Below, in pieces: positions 11,103 through 22,920 of a stretch of DNA of 64,000 bases. The stretch is from Cladosporium sp. IMV 00045. Lineage: Eukaryota; Ascomycota; Dothideomycetes; Cladosporiales; Cladosporiaceae. Both the position numbers and the translations under genes were made by a program. The notes under the pieces are model-generated. The model ran no database searches, was not told the origin of the DNA, and saw nothing but the letters and a program-made list of their open reading frames with translations. Where the stretch lies: NCBI GenBank assembly GCA_001931905.2, contig MSJI02000035.1, forward strand, positions 1 to 64,000. The letters run 5' to 3'. The number at the start of each line of letters is the position of its first letter. Position 1 is the first letter of the stretch.

Positions 11103-14100
11103 ATGGGTGGTTTTGCTTTTCTTTTCTTTTGGGTTTTGGGAGCGCGCACGTATGCTGGAATTTATTCTTGTTTATTTTTCGTATTTGTTGGACGACTTGA
11201 AGCCATTGTCAAGGGTTGAGGGAATTGCGGAAACGTCTTCCTTGCGCGATTGTATGTCTGCGAGATGGCTTTGGACAGATGACATCGTGCTAGGCTCGGT
11301 ACGGTTTGCCTATGTATGCTATACCACGATCGAGAGATGTCTCTTCCCCTGCTCGGACGTATCTCGCTCGATCGAACTCCTCGGGTCGTCGACGTCCCAA
11401 GGTCCTTTTTCTATCACGATGATCGCTTCATCTTGCCTCTTCACCTGCCAGCTTAGGTAAAGCAGAAACGCTTTGACGGACGGAAACAGTTCTAGCTCGG
11501 CTGCACATCGCACATGGCGACAGGGTATACAAGCATTCCTGGCGATGTTCGTCGATTTGTTATCCTCTAGTCTCCATGTCCAATCAATTCCCCCAGCCGC
11601 TGATGTCACCGACTCGGATGGGTTCCCCGAACTCGCGATCTGACAGCTTGAGTTCTCTGCAGGGACGGACTTCAACGATTGGGGCTGTTTCACGCTTACA
11701 ATTTCAGGTCTCCAATGGCGTAATATGGCATCCGCAAACCCACCGTGATCCTAGCATTGTGCCATGCCAACCCTGAACTCTTTCTCTGTTCCATCGGACC
11801 CTTGCCTCGCTTCTAACCCCAGTGCCGGTTTGCCTCGTAGCCGGTCGATGCGATATCACCGATCTTTTTCTTCATCAGCGATCTGTGAGGCTTTGGACGC
11901 GATGTCGACTGGGGAGTTTGGTTTTGGCCAAGGGAAACGAGGGGAGATCGCTGATATAAGAACGGTTCCTACCTTGTGTGAGCGCCTGTTTAATACTTTC
12001 GGGTTTGCCAGCCACAACGCTCGTCGAAAACCTCGCCTATCTCACAACCCAATTTGGATCAATCACACTTGGAAGCCCAGAACAGCTCATTATTGATATT
12101 GAATTTACATTCAACCGTCATGGCTAACCCCCAAACCACCCTCAGCTCTTCCACCTCCTCAACTACATCCTCAACCTCACCATCATCCTCCACCAGCTCC
12201 CCCGAAGAGCGCCCAAACCGCGGCAGAAGCGACAGCTGCACGCACGTCTTCCCGGCGAAACCGAGGCCTTCGATCAACAGCACAGCGGCCGCCATGCAGG
12301 GTTTTTTCTCCAATGGGAATGGCAAGGGAGCTCAGTCTTTGACGTGTATTTCGGTCAAGGACTCGGATCTTTTCTTCAGTGGGCTTGATTGGTTGTTGGA
12401 GGCTACGACGACGCAGCAGGCGAGGAAGGGGTGATAGGTATGGAATTGTGGCAAAGCTTCAAGGGGCGACTTGGTGGCGCTCTCTTCCATCTCTGGCCAG
12501 GCAGAGTCAATGCGAGGGAGGGAACTGTTCGCTGATGCCCTGACATGGCGAAAACTGGTACGAGTGTGACGGTTGAGACTATGGGGACGACATCCTGATG
12601 GCTCTTTCCTACGAGACCTACGGGATCTGGCAATCGATTGGTATTCGAAACATTCCAAAAACGTTCGAAGTGCTTCTTGCTGCCGGGTCCCTGGACTTGA
12701 GCTAGTATCTGACTGCTCGGAGTCAATGGTCGCACGAAACCCAGCCACGCCATGGCTTTGCTGGCAAGTCCCTGCCATCGCGGACTCCACTCAACGTCAA
12801 CACAGCCCGACAACGACCGAAACCCTTGCTAGAATGCAGCAGCTGTAATGGCTATTCTGACCGCCAACCTGGAAAGCATGAACCCTCTGCCAACAACGAG
12901 ATGCTCACGCGTAGAAGGAGGAAAACGATCCTGCTGGCTCTAACTTCCCTGCCGTGGAACCGCCCATCGCCATGAGCCGTGGCGCAGCAGCTTGATTGAA
13001 AGAGCATTCGCAGGATGTGCGATACTCTCGTGCGCATCCGAATTTATCGACATTTTCTTCGCCCGCCGCAGTCTTCGGTGCACCCTTCGCAAGATTCTCT
13101 GCAGCGCATGCAGATGTCTAATCGAGTCGGCCAGGCGGCGATCTTGATTCAGCAGCCAATTGGATCCTATGCGGGCTCTTCTGCAATCGATATGGTTGCT
13201 GCATGTGTTGCACGAGGCGGAGCCCACCTGTTTGCTGGCGCTAATCAGGGAAATGAATACCTCGCATATGGTCTGCAGATGACGTTTTTGGGAGACTGCT
13301 ACAATAGCGACTGTGGCGATATACTGTGGCAGCGCATGCATGCAGTAGTACTGTGCAGTACAAGAGGACCTTAGTCGACAGCCAAGCCAGCTGTGCCTTT
13401 GAAGAGATTACAAACCCTGACTTGTGGAAATCAATACGAGTTCACATCCCTGGAGGCGGCAGCTTTTGGGCGCTCGACACATTTCGGATCAAGGATCTGA
13501 GAGGGTATCACTGTGAAGGGGATCTATTCTTAGTCTTGTCACAACGTGGCAGTATGAATGCATGTAGATCGTAGGATCCGAACATTTCTCGGCATGCAAG
13601 AGCATCAAGTCATTTGATAATTCATCTATAACGAACAATAGGATTTCCGCATAGCCTTATGCAGTGGTACACAGCCCTGCAATTCGCCGATCTGGTTTAG
13701 CCTGATCCTTCTCACATGTTCAGCTCTTGGGTTTCTCTTGGACATTCTTGTCGTGTTTTTTTGTTCAATCTATCGGACAACGAGCCAGAAGCTTCTAATT
13801 TGCTTCACAACCACCCATTTGTCACTACCAGTTTCAATGATCGATTTGCTAAATGGAAAGGGAACGGCAGGCCACCGAACTCTCGCGGAATCCACAATTA
13901 GGGTGCCGCCGTATCCCGGCTTGGGCCCACGATTTTGACGATCATCGAATCCTTCGCCCAGCTTTAGCTCGCAAATAACTTGCACCAGACCATCACAAGG
14001 CTGAGACGGCTCCAACACGAACGCCCTGCGACCGTTTATCGAGAGGAAAGACTTGGCTCTTGCTTCCTACACTGGTGGATGCAATGCCGCGGACTTCTCA

Positions 14101-14378
14101 AAGACGGGAGACTTCGCAGGTCAGGCACCAGGAAAATGTCGCCGCGTGACCAATCACCTTGGCATGCCTCATCCTTGCTCCGAGGAGCAGATGCGGATGG
14201 ATCAATTGGGACCGCAGCAATTTGGCAAGCATTGCACCGTGATGATGCTGCTGCTGCTGACAATGCTGAAGAATAACGGTTTGTGGATATGTTTGCTCCT
14301 TACTTCCCCCTTTGCGGTTTTTCTTCTTGATGCAACATCTAATGACCTTGAACGAAGCGAATCTCTCTTTTGTATCTC
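11103..14378. other. gene-poor region
   Basis: Apart from one possible small gene at 12120-12434, I see no convincing coding structure in these 3.3 kb. Several 60-150-codon frames occur on both strands (for example minus 11319-11693, minus 12940-13341, plus 13015-13374), but none shows a known domain, a clear splice partner or consistent codon bias. Lineage-specific small genes, a non-coding RNA or old transposon debris cannot be excluded. Confidence 0.45.
12120..12434 (+). CDS. possible small serine-rich protein
   Basis: An unspliced frame of 104 codons starts at an ATG in acceptable context. The first 35 residues are almost only Ser, Thr and Pro, followed by an Arg-rich segment and a more ordered C-terminal part (CISVKDSDLFFSGLDWLLEA). 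No domain is recognised. The C-terminal half looks protein-like, but low-complexity Ser runs also arise by chance in TCN-rich DNA, so it may not be real. Confidence 0.3.
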   Translation: MANPQTTLSSSTSSTTSSTSPSSSTSSPEERPNRGRSDSCTHVFPAKPRPSINSTAAAMQGFFSNGNGKGAQSLTCISVKDSDLFFSGLDWLLEATTTQQARKG

Positions 14379-16057
14379 ATGTATCTGTCTCTTCCTACTA
14401 CTCACGGGCCGATTTCGCTGTCTCGCCCGCAGTACGGGCTTAATAATTCATACTCCAGACGCGCGAAGAAAGGCGCTTGGTTGCTCGCCCTTTTCGTTGG
14501 CTTTGGCCTAATATCATATTATCTGGTGAGATGAATTCGTTCAGTATAACCTCAACCTTCCCCTTCTGACCATGCCAGACCCTACACGCGAACGCTTGGC
14601 GACCCGTCGAGCTGCAACCTTTGGCAACATCTCACTCATCAGACGGTGTTCCTGCAGGAGAGCGCAAACTTGTCCTCATACTTCCCGTAGACGGTCCCAG
14701 CCCAGACCTTTGTAAGGTCATCGCCAGCGCTGTCGCATTGTGCTATCCAGCACCCGTTATTGTAAACTGGGCAGAACTTAGCACCGAAGAAGATGAAGCA
14801 ATTCCATCACATCTGCGCAAAATCACCGGCGTGCTCGACTTCCTTGACTGGGCGACAGGCGACGATGCAACGGAAGCAGAAAGGTTGGGCGAAGATGACC
14901 TCGTTCTCATGCTCGATGCTCACGACGTCTGGCTACAACTACCACCCAGCGTACTGATCGAAAGATACTTCGCCACAAACGAAAGAGCCAACCAGCGTCT
15001 CCTCCACGATCATCCCCATCTCAGCAGCGAGAGACCACTACAGACCATCGTAGCCTCTTCGCAAAAGCGCTGCAACGCGCCGAGAAACATTTTCTCCGAC
15101 CTCAATTGCAACTCCGTCCCGGAGAGTTCCCTCCCAGATAACGTCTACGGCTTCTTCACCGACTCCGTCTTCGCCGACGCACATTACGACAGACCTCGTT
15201 ACCTCAACAGCGGCAGCTTCATGGGCCCTGCGGGCGACATGCGGGCATACTTCCAGCGAGTGAACGATCGTATGACCGAATACCTCTCGCAAGTCCAGAG
15301 AGAAGACGATCTCTCCGGCGACCAAGGCATCTTCGCGGAGATCTGGGGCGAGCAGGAAGTCTTCCGGAACAAGCAGGCGGCTCTCAGCGCCAGCAACCCA
15401 GAAGAAAAAGACTCAATCCGTCTGCGAGACCAACAATCCGAATTCGAATACCAGCTCGGCCTCGACTACACGCAAGAGCTCTTCTACCCAACCTGCTGGT
15501 CCGAGAACGGCGGCTCCTTCGTACCCTTGGCAGACTCCTCCCTCGTCAACGAAGCCTCCAGAAAAGCAGGCGTCACACCTTCGCGCATCCAGGACCTACC
15601 CACCGACATCCACCGTGCAGACGCGCCCCTCTCCCTCTTCTCCGACTCAAAGACCACATGGGCCTCCGTGCCCCTTTTCGTAGATTTCTGGACAACCTCC
15701 ATCCCCGTCGCAATCCACCACAACGCGTGGAAGGACGGGCTGAAAAGCCGACGCAAGACCTGGTGGGATCGCACGTGGTTTTTTCCGTTTTTGCGCGAGC
15801 TGCTGGAAGCGCGGATGGTGATGCAGGGGAGTAGAAATGGGAGTGTGCCGGTAGCGGAGTTGGGGGCGCGGAATGGGAGTTTGCTCATTTGGCCTTACCC
15901 GGCGGAGGAGGGGATGAGGGCGGCGATGTTGTTTGGGAGGGAGGGGTTGAGGAGAGCGGATTGGGATGGGGTTTGTGAGAGGGCTGAGGATCAGGAGGTT
16001 AGGGTGAAGTGGTATGAGGAGGTTTTGAGGGATGGGAAAGGGGGGATTTTGTTGTAG
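14379..16057 (+). CDS. type II membrane protein, putative glycosyltransferase
   Basis: Two exons (14379-14525, 14579-16057) give 541 residues. The 53-nt intron was recognised because the frame upstream encodes a signal anchor: a basic stretch (SRRAKKGAW) followed by a hydrophobic segment at residues 33-49. The lumenal domain contains LVLMLDAHDVW (DAHD at residues 162-165), an acidic motif like the metal/nucleotide-sugar sites of PLOD- and GT25-like glycosyltransferases, and later RYLNSGSFMG, typical of nucleotide-sugar transferases where an NSG turn follows the donor site. This suggests a Golgi or ER sugar transferase; donor and acceptor are unknown. A prediction without the first exon would start at 14621 and lose the membrane anchor. 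Confidence 0.7.
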
Positions 16058-16524
16058 TTGCTTTGTGATATCCATCTCGCGTTTGTTTAGGTAAAGACTG
16101 ATCTCCGTTCTTCTCAAACCTCAGAGCTCGTTTCCCGTCAAGATCGTGATGAAAGCTGTGCTAGTCAGCATGTAGGCTCGGAAGATCGTTGATTTGTCTT
16201 GCTTGTGACCATCAAGAATTATGGTAAGTTCGAATAGTAGATGAGCCAAAAGAAGATGGCGTTTTGAAGTATGCATTCTTTCTGGGTTCAAGCTAGGACC
16301 ATTCCGAAGAACACTTTCTCCATGATGTTCATGTCATCCACATGAACTTTGACGATCGGAAAAGAACGCCTTCCATGGAGACCACTGGGTCTAGTAAAAC
16401 ATCCAACAGAGCGAAAGCCACCGTTCTGTTGTGGCGAAAAGCGACGAGGAAAGCGACGAGGAAAGCGTATCAAGCAGCACTCTCAACTGCACAAGCAAAG
16501 ATCGCGTCTTGGACCGCATCCCGC
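16058..16524. other. convergent intergenic region
   Basis: Lies between the 3' ends of the glycosyltransferase-like gene and the PARP gene. An AAGCGACGAGG sequence is repeated in tandem near 16440. No gene seen. Confidence 0.5.
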
Positions 16525-18712
16525 TCACATCTTCACGCGCAACAGGTAGCGGAGGCGCACCTGAGCGACATCGTAGCAGATGAACTCGTTGTAGAACAGG
16601 GACGAGCCGCTGACGTTTGTAGGCCCTGGCTCCTCCTTCGTGTCCGGCTGTAATTGTGTTAGTTAAGGTCGACAAACTACACTTGTTGGAACTTACCATC
16701 ATGACGCCCTTCAGAGAAGGGTGAAGTGCTCCCGCGTCTTTGAAGCCCTTCGGTGCTGTGCTGCCCTGGCCCCACGTGGAGATCATGCCTTGCTGCTTGG
16801 CCGTCGTGGCGGCATTGGAACGGGAGCTGGTGAGGACTTGCATCGGGTTGCCGAGCTCTGCTTCACACAGGAGAAGCAACGCGTGGCCACCAGAGTTGTA
16901 CGGACAGCAGTAGTTGGCGGACTTGGAAGACATGTCTGCGAGGTAAATGCCCTTGTCGAACATGTAGCCGCTCACCGGTGCTTCTGGAGGTGCAATGCGC
17001 AGACCTTGGCCGAGAATACCGCCGTAGTTTGTAGCGCGGGAGCCGTGCCACAAAAGACGGCGATCGGAGTTCTGGGTGTTAAGGAAGCGCTCGTCTTCGC
17101 CGTCACGCTTGATTCTGAAAACGTCGAGGACCTCGTAGTTGACTGAGTGAGTGTATCCGGTCGTCTTGAGCAGGTATTCGCTGACACCAGCGAACTCGTC
17201 GCCCTCGCGTTCCAGTGGGGTCATCTCCTGCATGCCTAGACCCTTGAAGCGAGAGTCAAGGACGTGGACATCGTCGGTCTGCTTCTCCTTCTTCATAATC
17301 AGGTCGGCATCCTTCAGGTCAGTCAAGCTCTCCATGAGCTCAATTTCTCGCTTCAGGAGAACGTGCGTGTTGATGATTGGCGGGCGATTGCGGCCGAAGT
17401 CGTGAGGAATCGTCGAGTAGTAGAGATTTGACAGGTGTTCAGTAGCAGCGGGAGCCGAAAGGTTGTACTGCGCAGCCAGAGATGAATCATCCAGGAGATC
17501 AGACAGCTCCTTAAGCGCCTGATATCCACGGGTGATGGTTGCCTTGCTGAGCTTGCCAAGCGGGAGCTTCTTGGAATCGTAGTTGAGCGAGGCCATAGTC
17601 GCTTCGAAGTACTGTTGATTGAAGATGAGTTCCATCAGAGACTTCACTTGAGGCTCAAGTGTGCACTCCGGTGGCGTGTAGTCGTCACGCTCGCAAGACG
17701 CTCCAGCTTTAGCGGCGGAATCATCCTTCTCGTCCTCGTCCTCACTGTCTGGCTCGTAGCTGCGTTCGACAAACACGTACTTTCCAGGCTTGGGTTTCTC
17801 TGCTCGGTCGGCCCACTTGAGACCAGACTTGTCTTTGAACTTCTTTTCGAAGTTTTTCATGGCGTCGTCAAGACTGCCGCTACCGAGAACCGCATTCTGT
17901 CCGCTTTCTCCGACGCGACCCCAACGTGTCCACGTTCGGTATTGCGAACCGCTTTCAAGGAGCTGATGAGATCGTTAGCGGTTTGAAACGATCGTAGACC
18001 ATGGGGTGGCAAATATGCCGACTTGCTGAGGGCTGAGCTAGACACAGTAGCAGGGCGGACATACCTGTAGTCTGTAGAATTTGTTGTTGTTGCCACTGGC
18101 GTTGGTCTGATTGAGGGAGGCATCGTAGATGAGGCCGTCGTTGGGATCGACATAGACATGATAGCTGTGCATATTGCAGCCCTCGTCAAGCGGAATCTGA
18201 CTTGTCCCGACCTTTGCGACTTGGGCTTCGTTCACTTCGGGTTTTTTTGAAGGCTTCTCCTCGGCCTCGTCTGCCTTGGGCGGCTCATCCTGAGTTGACT
18301 CGTCGGCAGCTTTGTTGCCTTTGGCATTGCGCTTCTTGGGTGCCGCCTTTTTGTCGTCTGGCACTGCCTCATCGGCCTGGTCATCATCTTCTGGCTCGGC
18401 CTTGACTTTGCCTCTCCCCTTTTTGGGCGCGGCCTTCTTCGCGTCAGGTTCATTCGCGTCTCCAGTTTGATCATCAGCTGGCCGGGATTTGGCCGTGGTC
18501 TTAGCTGCGGCTCGACGTGGCTGCTTCTTTGTGGCTTTAGTGGAGTCTGCCTTGTTGTCTTCAGGTTCCGGAGTGTCAACGTGGTCATTGCGACCGTTGC
18601 TTGTCTCGGCACTGGTGACTTTGGCTTTGGCCCTGGTCTTGCGAGGCGGGGCCAACTCCGCATCATCAGCGGCTGGGGTGGCAGCACGTTTAGCTCGAGT
18701 AGTGGCCGGCAT
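16525..18712 (-). CDS. prpA: poly(ADP-ribose) polymerase (PARP)
   Basis: Three exons (18712-18065, 17962-16697, 16647-16525) give 678 residues. Residues 1 to about 160 are a low-complexity tail rich in Lys, Ala, Asp and Glu with several basic clusters fit for nuclear import and DNA contact. A WGR domain follows (about 165-265; RWGRVGESG is created across the first intron), then the helical PARP regulatory domain (about 310-440) and the ADP-ribosyltransferase domain. The catalytic triad is intact: H522 (LWHGSRATNYGG), Y556 (GIYLADMSSKSANYC) and E659 (LFYNEFICYDVAQVR, in the last exon). The enzyme should modify nuclear proteins at DNA breaks using NAD+. The BRCT domain found at the N terminus of fungal PrpA is not visible. 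A model without the last exon loses E659. Confidence 0.93.
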
Positions 18713-19036
18713 CCTTGTGAGATCTGGTGATTGAGTTTGTGAATGAAGGTTGATGTGAAGAATAGGAGGAGAGAAGGATGTCGATGTTCCAGGCCAATGG
18801 TTTTGATGTTAACCCAATGCCCAATGCACATGCATCCAGGCAGACCGGTGAAGGCAGCAAATCATCCTTCGTCCGTGCACCAGGCAGCCGCACCGTTTTG
18901 GCGCGACATGTGAGGCGACTACGGGCGACTAATAATAAAGCAATCATCATTTCGACATTGCTTTATTGATGGCTCTTCGACTTGCCTCTTCCTTCAGCTT
19001 CACTCTCTCACGCAGTCACCTCGTCAACGACACATC
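18713..19036. promoter_or_regulatory. divergent promoter region, PARP / F-box gene
   Basis: This 324-bp interval lies between the start codons of the PARP gene (minus) and the F-box-like gene (plus). A CT-rich leader directly precedes the plus-strand start. No specific operator recognised. Confidence 0.5.
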
Positions 19037-20523
19037 ATGGCGACTTCTCCGACAATACTACGATTCCCGCAGGAGTTGATAGTCCGCATCGCCTCCATTC
19101 TCGACACAGTGGACCTTGGCAAGTTTCGCCTCGTATGCAAATACTTCGAAACCAATCTTTTCGAAAGTTTCGCCCGAGAATTCTTCAGCAAACGTCAATT
19201 CATGGTCGAGCAAGTCAGTCTCGAGGCATTGGTGGGAATTGCTAGTCACAAGACGCTAGCACCTTACCTTACAGGTGAGTGATCAGATCAAGAAGGATCA
19301 ATGCTGATACCAAGTTCCCGAACGGATGCTGACAGCAAGTAGAGGTCATACTGAGCACCGACAAACTTGAGATCGATCATTCCGACGGCTACCGTCGTCA
19401 CAACATAAGTCGAGACATCCTCCTCTCCACCGGCCTTGCCCGCGATCTGCTTGTGGACGCATTCTCAAAACTCCCGAACTTACGCACTGTCGGTATACGT
19501 GATTATGAAGGCAGAGGCCGTGGTCGCGACGGCGAAGATGCTGCCTGGCGAAGCTACGGTTGGAGGTTCGCGTTAGTTCCATCAGGCGAGGAGCGCCCAC
19601 GCTTCTCTCGAAACTACATCTCTCGCGGCGATCCAAGCCATATCTTTCCACTGATTCTCCAGGCCCTTGGAATTGCAGACGTCAGACCTAAGAACATCCA
19701 GGTCTTCCTCCGGGACTCAGCGGTTCACCTTACCGCCTTCAACGTCAATGCAAGCATTGTGAGGGCAAAAGTCTCCCCTGTTTTGCACGAGCTCAAAACC
19801 TTGCAACTTGCGATCGATCCTCGTCAACGGTCACCATATTCTACACCTGGGTTTCACAATCTCGAGGATTTTCTCCAACACACGCCTCTTCTCCAGCACC
19901 TGCGACTCAACTTCATGCTCCAACGGGACACGGATCTCAAACTGTTCTTGATGTGGTTGGCCTCACCATTCGGGAGTGATGCTTCATATCCCACTCATCC
20001 ACCGGTTCAACTGGAACATCTCACCAGGCTCGACCTTGGTTTGTTGATATCCGTGGGCCAAGCGCTGGTGGACGTGGTATCCAAATTCAACTTGCAGTCG
20101 CTGTCTCTGCACAAAATTCGGCTCCTGGAGCGGTGCCGACCTGAAAATGCTGAGATTTGGGCTGAATTTCTGTCCAATCTTGCGGAAGCGTTCAAAAACC
20201 CTGGTCAAGTTACAGATCTCTCGATCGGTTGGGCAAGCCAGGCGTATACGGAGCATGGGTCTTTTCAATACGTGAATTTTGCAAAGAAGGTCACTCTCAA
20301 TGCCAACGGAGATAAGGAATACAACGATCTCGAGCCTTTGGTCGTGTATCGTAAGCAGAAGGATGGAATCGACGTACGTGAGTGGCTGCGGGACATGGGA
20401 GGGCGAGCGTGCAGACCTGATCGTGTCGTTGATCTCGATAGCTCAGAATCTGAACAGACCGGGACGGATGAAAATGATGATAGTGAAAGCGATGGTAGTG
20501 ACGGCGAGGATGATGAGATTTGA
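19037..20523 (+). CDS. F-box-like protein
   Basis: Two exons (19037-19274, 19343-20523) give 472 residues; the 68-nt intron joins YLT to EVILSTDKLE through a split Glu codon. The N terminus (LRFPQELIVRIASILDTVDLGKFRLVCKYF in segments) is a typical F-box, which would bind Skp1 in an SCF ubiquitin ligase. The rest contains Leu-rich stretches without regular repeats and ends in a highly acidic Asp/Glu/Ser tail (about 445-472). Such F-box proteins are numerous and variable in dothideomycetes, so the substrate is unknown. The stop codon lies about 10 bp before the 88-bp repeat array, so the 3' UTR probably runs into it. Confidence 0.8.
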
Positions 20524-20531
20524 TAGGTTCT

Positions 20532-22060
20532 CAGTACTGTAAATTGGCTCTCTCAATGGTACCAGGTCTTTTTGAGGTACCAAAGCCGATGAGGCTAGCA
20601 CGGATGACACGGAGATGCTATGTGTGTAAACCAGCTCTCTCAATGGTGCTAGGTCTATTTGGAGGTACTGAAGCTAACGATACTAGCATGGATAGCACGG
20701 AGATACTGTGTCCGTAGAACACCCATCTCAATGGTGCTAGGTCTTTCTGGAGGTACTGAGGCTGATGATACTACCACAAAGATCACGGAGATGTGATAAC
20801 TGTGAATCAACTCTCTCAATGGTGCTAGAGCTATTTCGAAGTACTGAAGCTAATGATACTAGCACAGATAGCACGGAGATACTTTGTCCGTAGAACACCC
20901 ATCTCAATGGTGCTAGGTCTGTTTGAAGGTACTAAAGGGGATGATACTACCACAAGTGCCACGGAGATATTCTGTCCCAAAACCAGCTCTCTCAGTGGTG
21001 CTAGGTCTATTTGGACGTACTAAGGTCGATGATACTAGCACCCATATGACTGGGATACTCTGTTTGAAACCCTCCTATCTCAGCGGCAGCACGTCCGTTT
21101 GAGTACACCAAAGGCGAGGATAGTTGCACAAATGCTACGGAGATACTTGACTTGTGAAACACCTATCTCAAGAGTAACACGTCTTTCTGGATACACCAAA
21201 GCCGCGGATAGTAGCTCCAAATCACGTTTGCAATCCACTCGTCTCAAGGACAGGACATCCATCTTGATACACTGAAGCAGGGGATACCAGCACACATGTT
21301 ACGGGGATAATATCCTTTCTTACTACCTATCTCAACGCTAGAACGTTATTCTAAATACACTGAAGCCGTGGATAGTTGCACAAGTGCTAAGGAAAAATCC
21401 CGTTTCCAAAGCATCTATCTCAAGGGCAACACACTCGTTTGGACATATCAAAGCCGAGGATACTAGCGCACATGTTACGGAGAATCTGTCTTTACGAACC
21501 GCCTATCTTAAGGGTAGCATATCCATTTGGATATACCAAAGCCGCTGATAATAGCACGAGTGTCACGGAGAGACTCTGTTTCCGAAGCCCTCATCTTGCT
21601 GAGATACTTTATCTCTTAACTCCCTATCTTAAAGGTAATACGTTTGTTTGGATATAGTGGAGCTGCAGAGATTAGGACAAATGCCACGGAGATGCACACT
21701 TTCTCAACTATATCTCTCAGAGAGACTATAGCAACGTGGTAAGGCGGGAGGTGATGATACGAGCACTTATTCATGGAGACACATCAATAACCTCGTCACC
21801 CATTCGTTCATAAAGCACAAGGCTATCCCAGCCATCTCTCTCAAAGAAAGTATAGCAATCTTCGGACGGAAGGTGACGATACGAGCACCAAACTTGGAGA
21901 GACATCAATGATCTCAAAGCCCACTCATTCATAAAGTGGCAGGCCACTACTGTAACGATGCAGCTCGTTCTCTCAAAACCACATATTTCGATATACTGGG
22001 AGATAATGATACGTGCAGTGTCTTCTTGCTGTTTCTTTTGATGCATTGACCAATCTTCTC
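20532..22060. repeat. degenerate 88-bp tandem repeat array
   Basis: The core TCTCAATGGT or close variants recurs at 20551, 20638, 20726, 20814, 20902, 20990, 21078, 21166, 21242, 21330, 21418, 21506, 21627, 21715, 21837 and 21971. The spacing is 88 bp almost throughout, with one unit of 87, one shortened to 76 and one widened to 121; the last units stretch to 122 and 134 bp. A second anchor (CACGGAGAT) keeps the same phase: 20608, 20696, 20784, 20872, 20960. Unit identity falls from left to right. As 88 is not a multiple of 3 and no long frame crosses it, the array is non-coding. Confidence 0.93.
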
Positions 22061-22920
22061 AAAGGTCTTTATCCGTATATCTGTTGGGTCGAAACTATCT
22101 TTTCAAGTTGACCTCGATCGAGCCAGACGATTCGACATTACCGATAGAGATGAGTACGCTGATGCTATGGAACGGGACCTGGCGTGCATGTAGCATTTGC
22201 ACGATTAGGTTGGCTCTCGATGTGCAGGCTGTGCTCAGGCGGAGGCTTCCCGTGGGAGGGGGTGTCCGTCATTGATGAAGGCGAGTTTTGTCATTCAGAC
22301 GTCCCGTGTACTCAACTGCGCTCCCGGAGCGATGAGCCTGAGTTCAGCCGGACGTCTGCCCACCCTTTTGTCTAATGTCGAACAGCCCAGTGTGTTGCTG
22401 TTGAGCCGCGTCGTCGCCCTAGCATCACCACTCCAGGTCGCCGCCCCGCTCAGAACGGCAAGGCTACCAAGACGATCCAAGGGTTAAGCTCTGAGCGGAC
22501 CTGAAGAGCAAATTGCCTGGGGAAGCGCCAGCGGTTTGCAGAAGGATTCGACTCACGATTTCGCAGGCAGAGTAAAAGTCCCTGGAACAGCGATGATACG
22601 ACTAATTGTAGTGCACTGGGGTATTGCGGAGCTCTTTCTCGTCGAAGAGGACCCCTGGCTCAAGCACTTCGCGGAGCAGGGATGCCCTCCTCTTGGCCGA
22701 ACGACCGCTATGCAGATAGAGCCCATTGGGAACTCGCAGGCACAGTGCTTGTGTCTACGATGCAGCTCTCGATGTTGTAGTGCTTGACTTAGGCTGGTGA
22801 AGAAGAATAAGAGAAGAGGGCGTGGCAGATGGTGAATCGGTCGTGTTTCAGTTGATAGCAGACGGGCATGTCGAAGAGTGTCAAATCCGGTCGAACTGCT
22901 GCTTCATCTCCATATCCCAA
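22061..22920. other. intergenic region
   Basis: Sequence between the repeat array and the 3' end of the sugar transporter gene. Only short frames without protein character occur. No mobile-element ends or target-site duplications recognised. Confidence 0.5.

Noticed and set aside
11319..11693. 124-codon minus-strand ORF
   Set aside because: Partly protein-like, but no domain and no splice partners found; left unassigned.
13044..13121. Cys-rich minus-strand peptide (CMRCRESCEGC), possible small secreted protein or zinc cluster
   Set aside because: A stop lies just upstream, no convincing splice acceptor or signal peptide, and zinc-cluster spacing is wrong.
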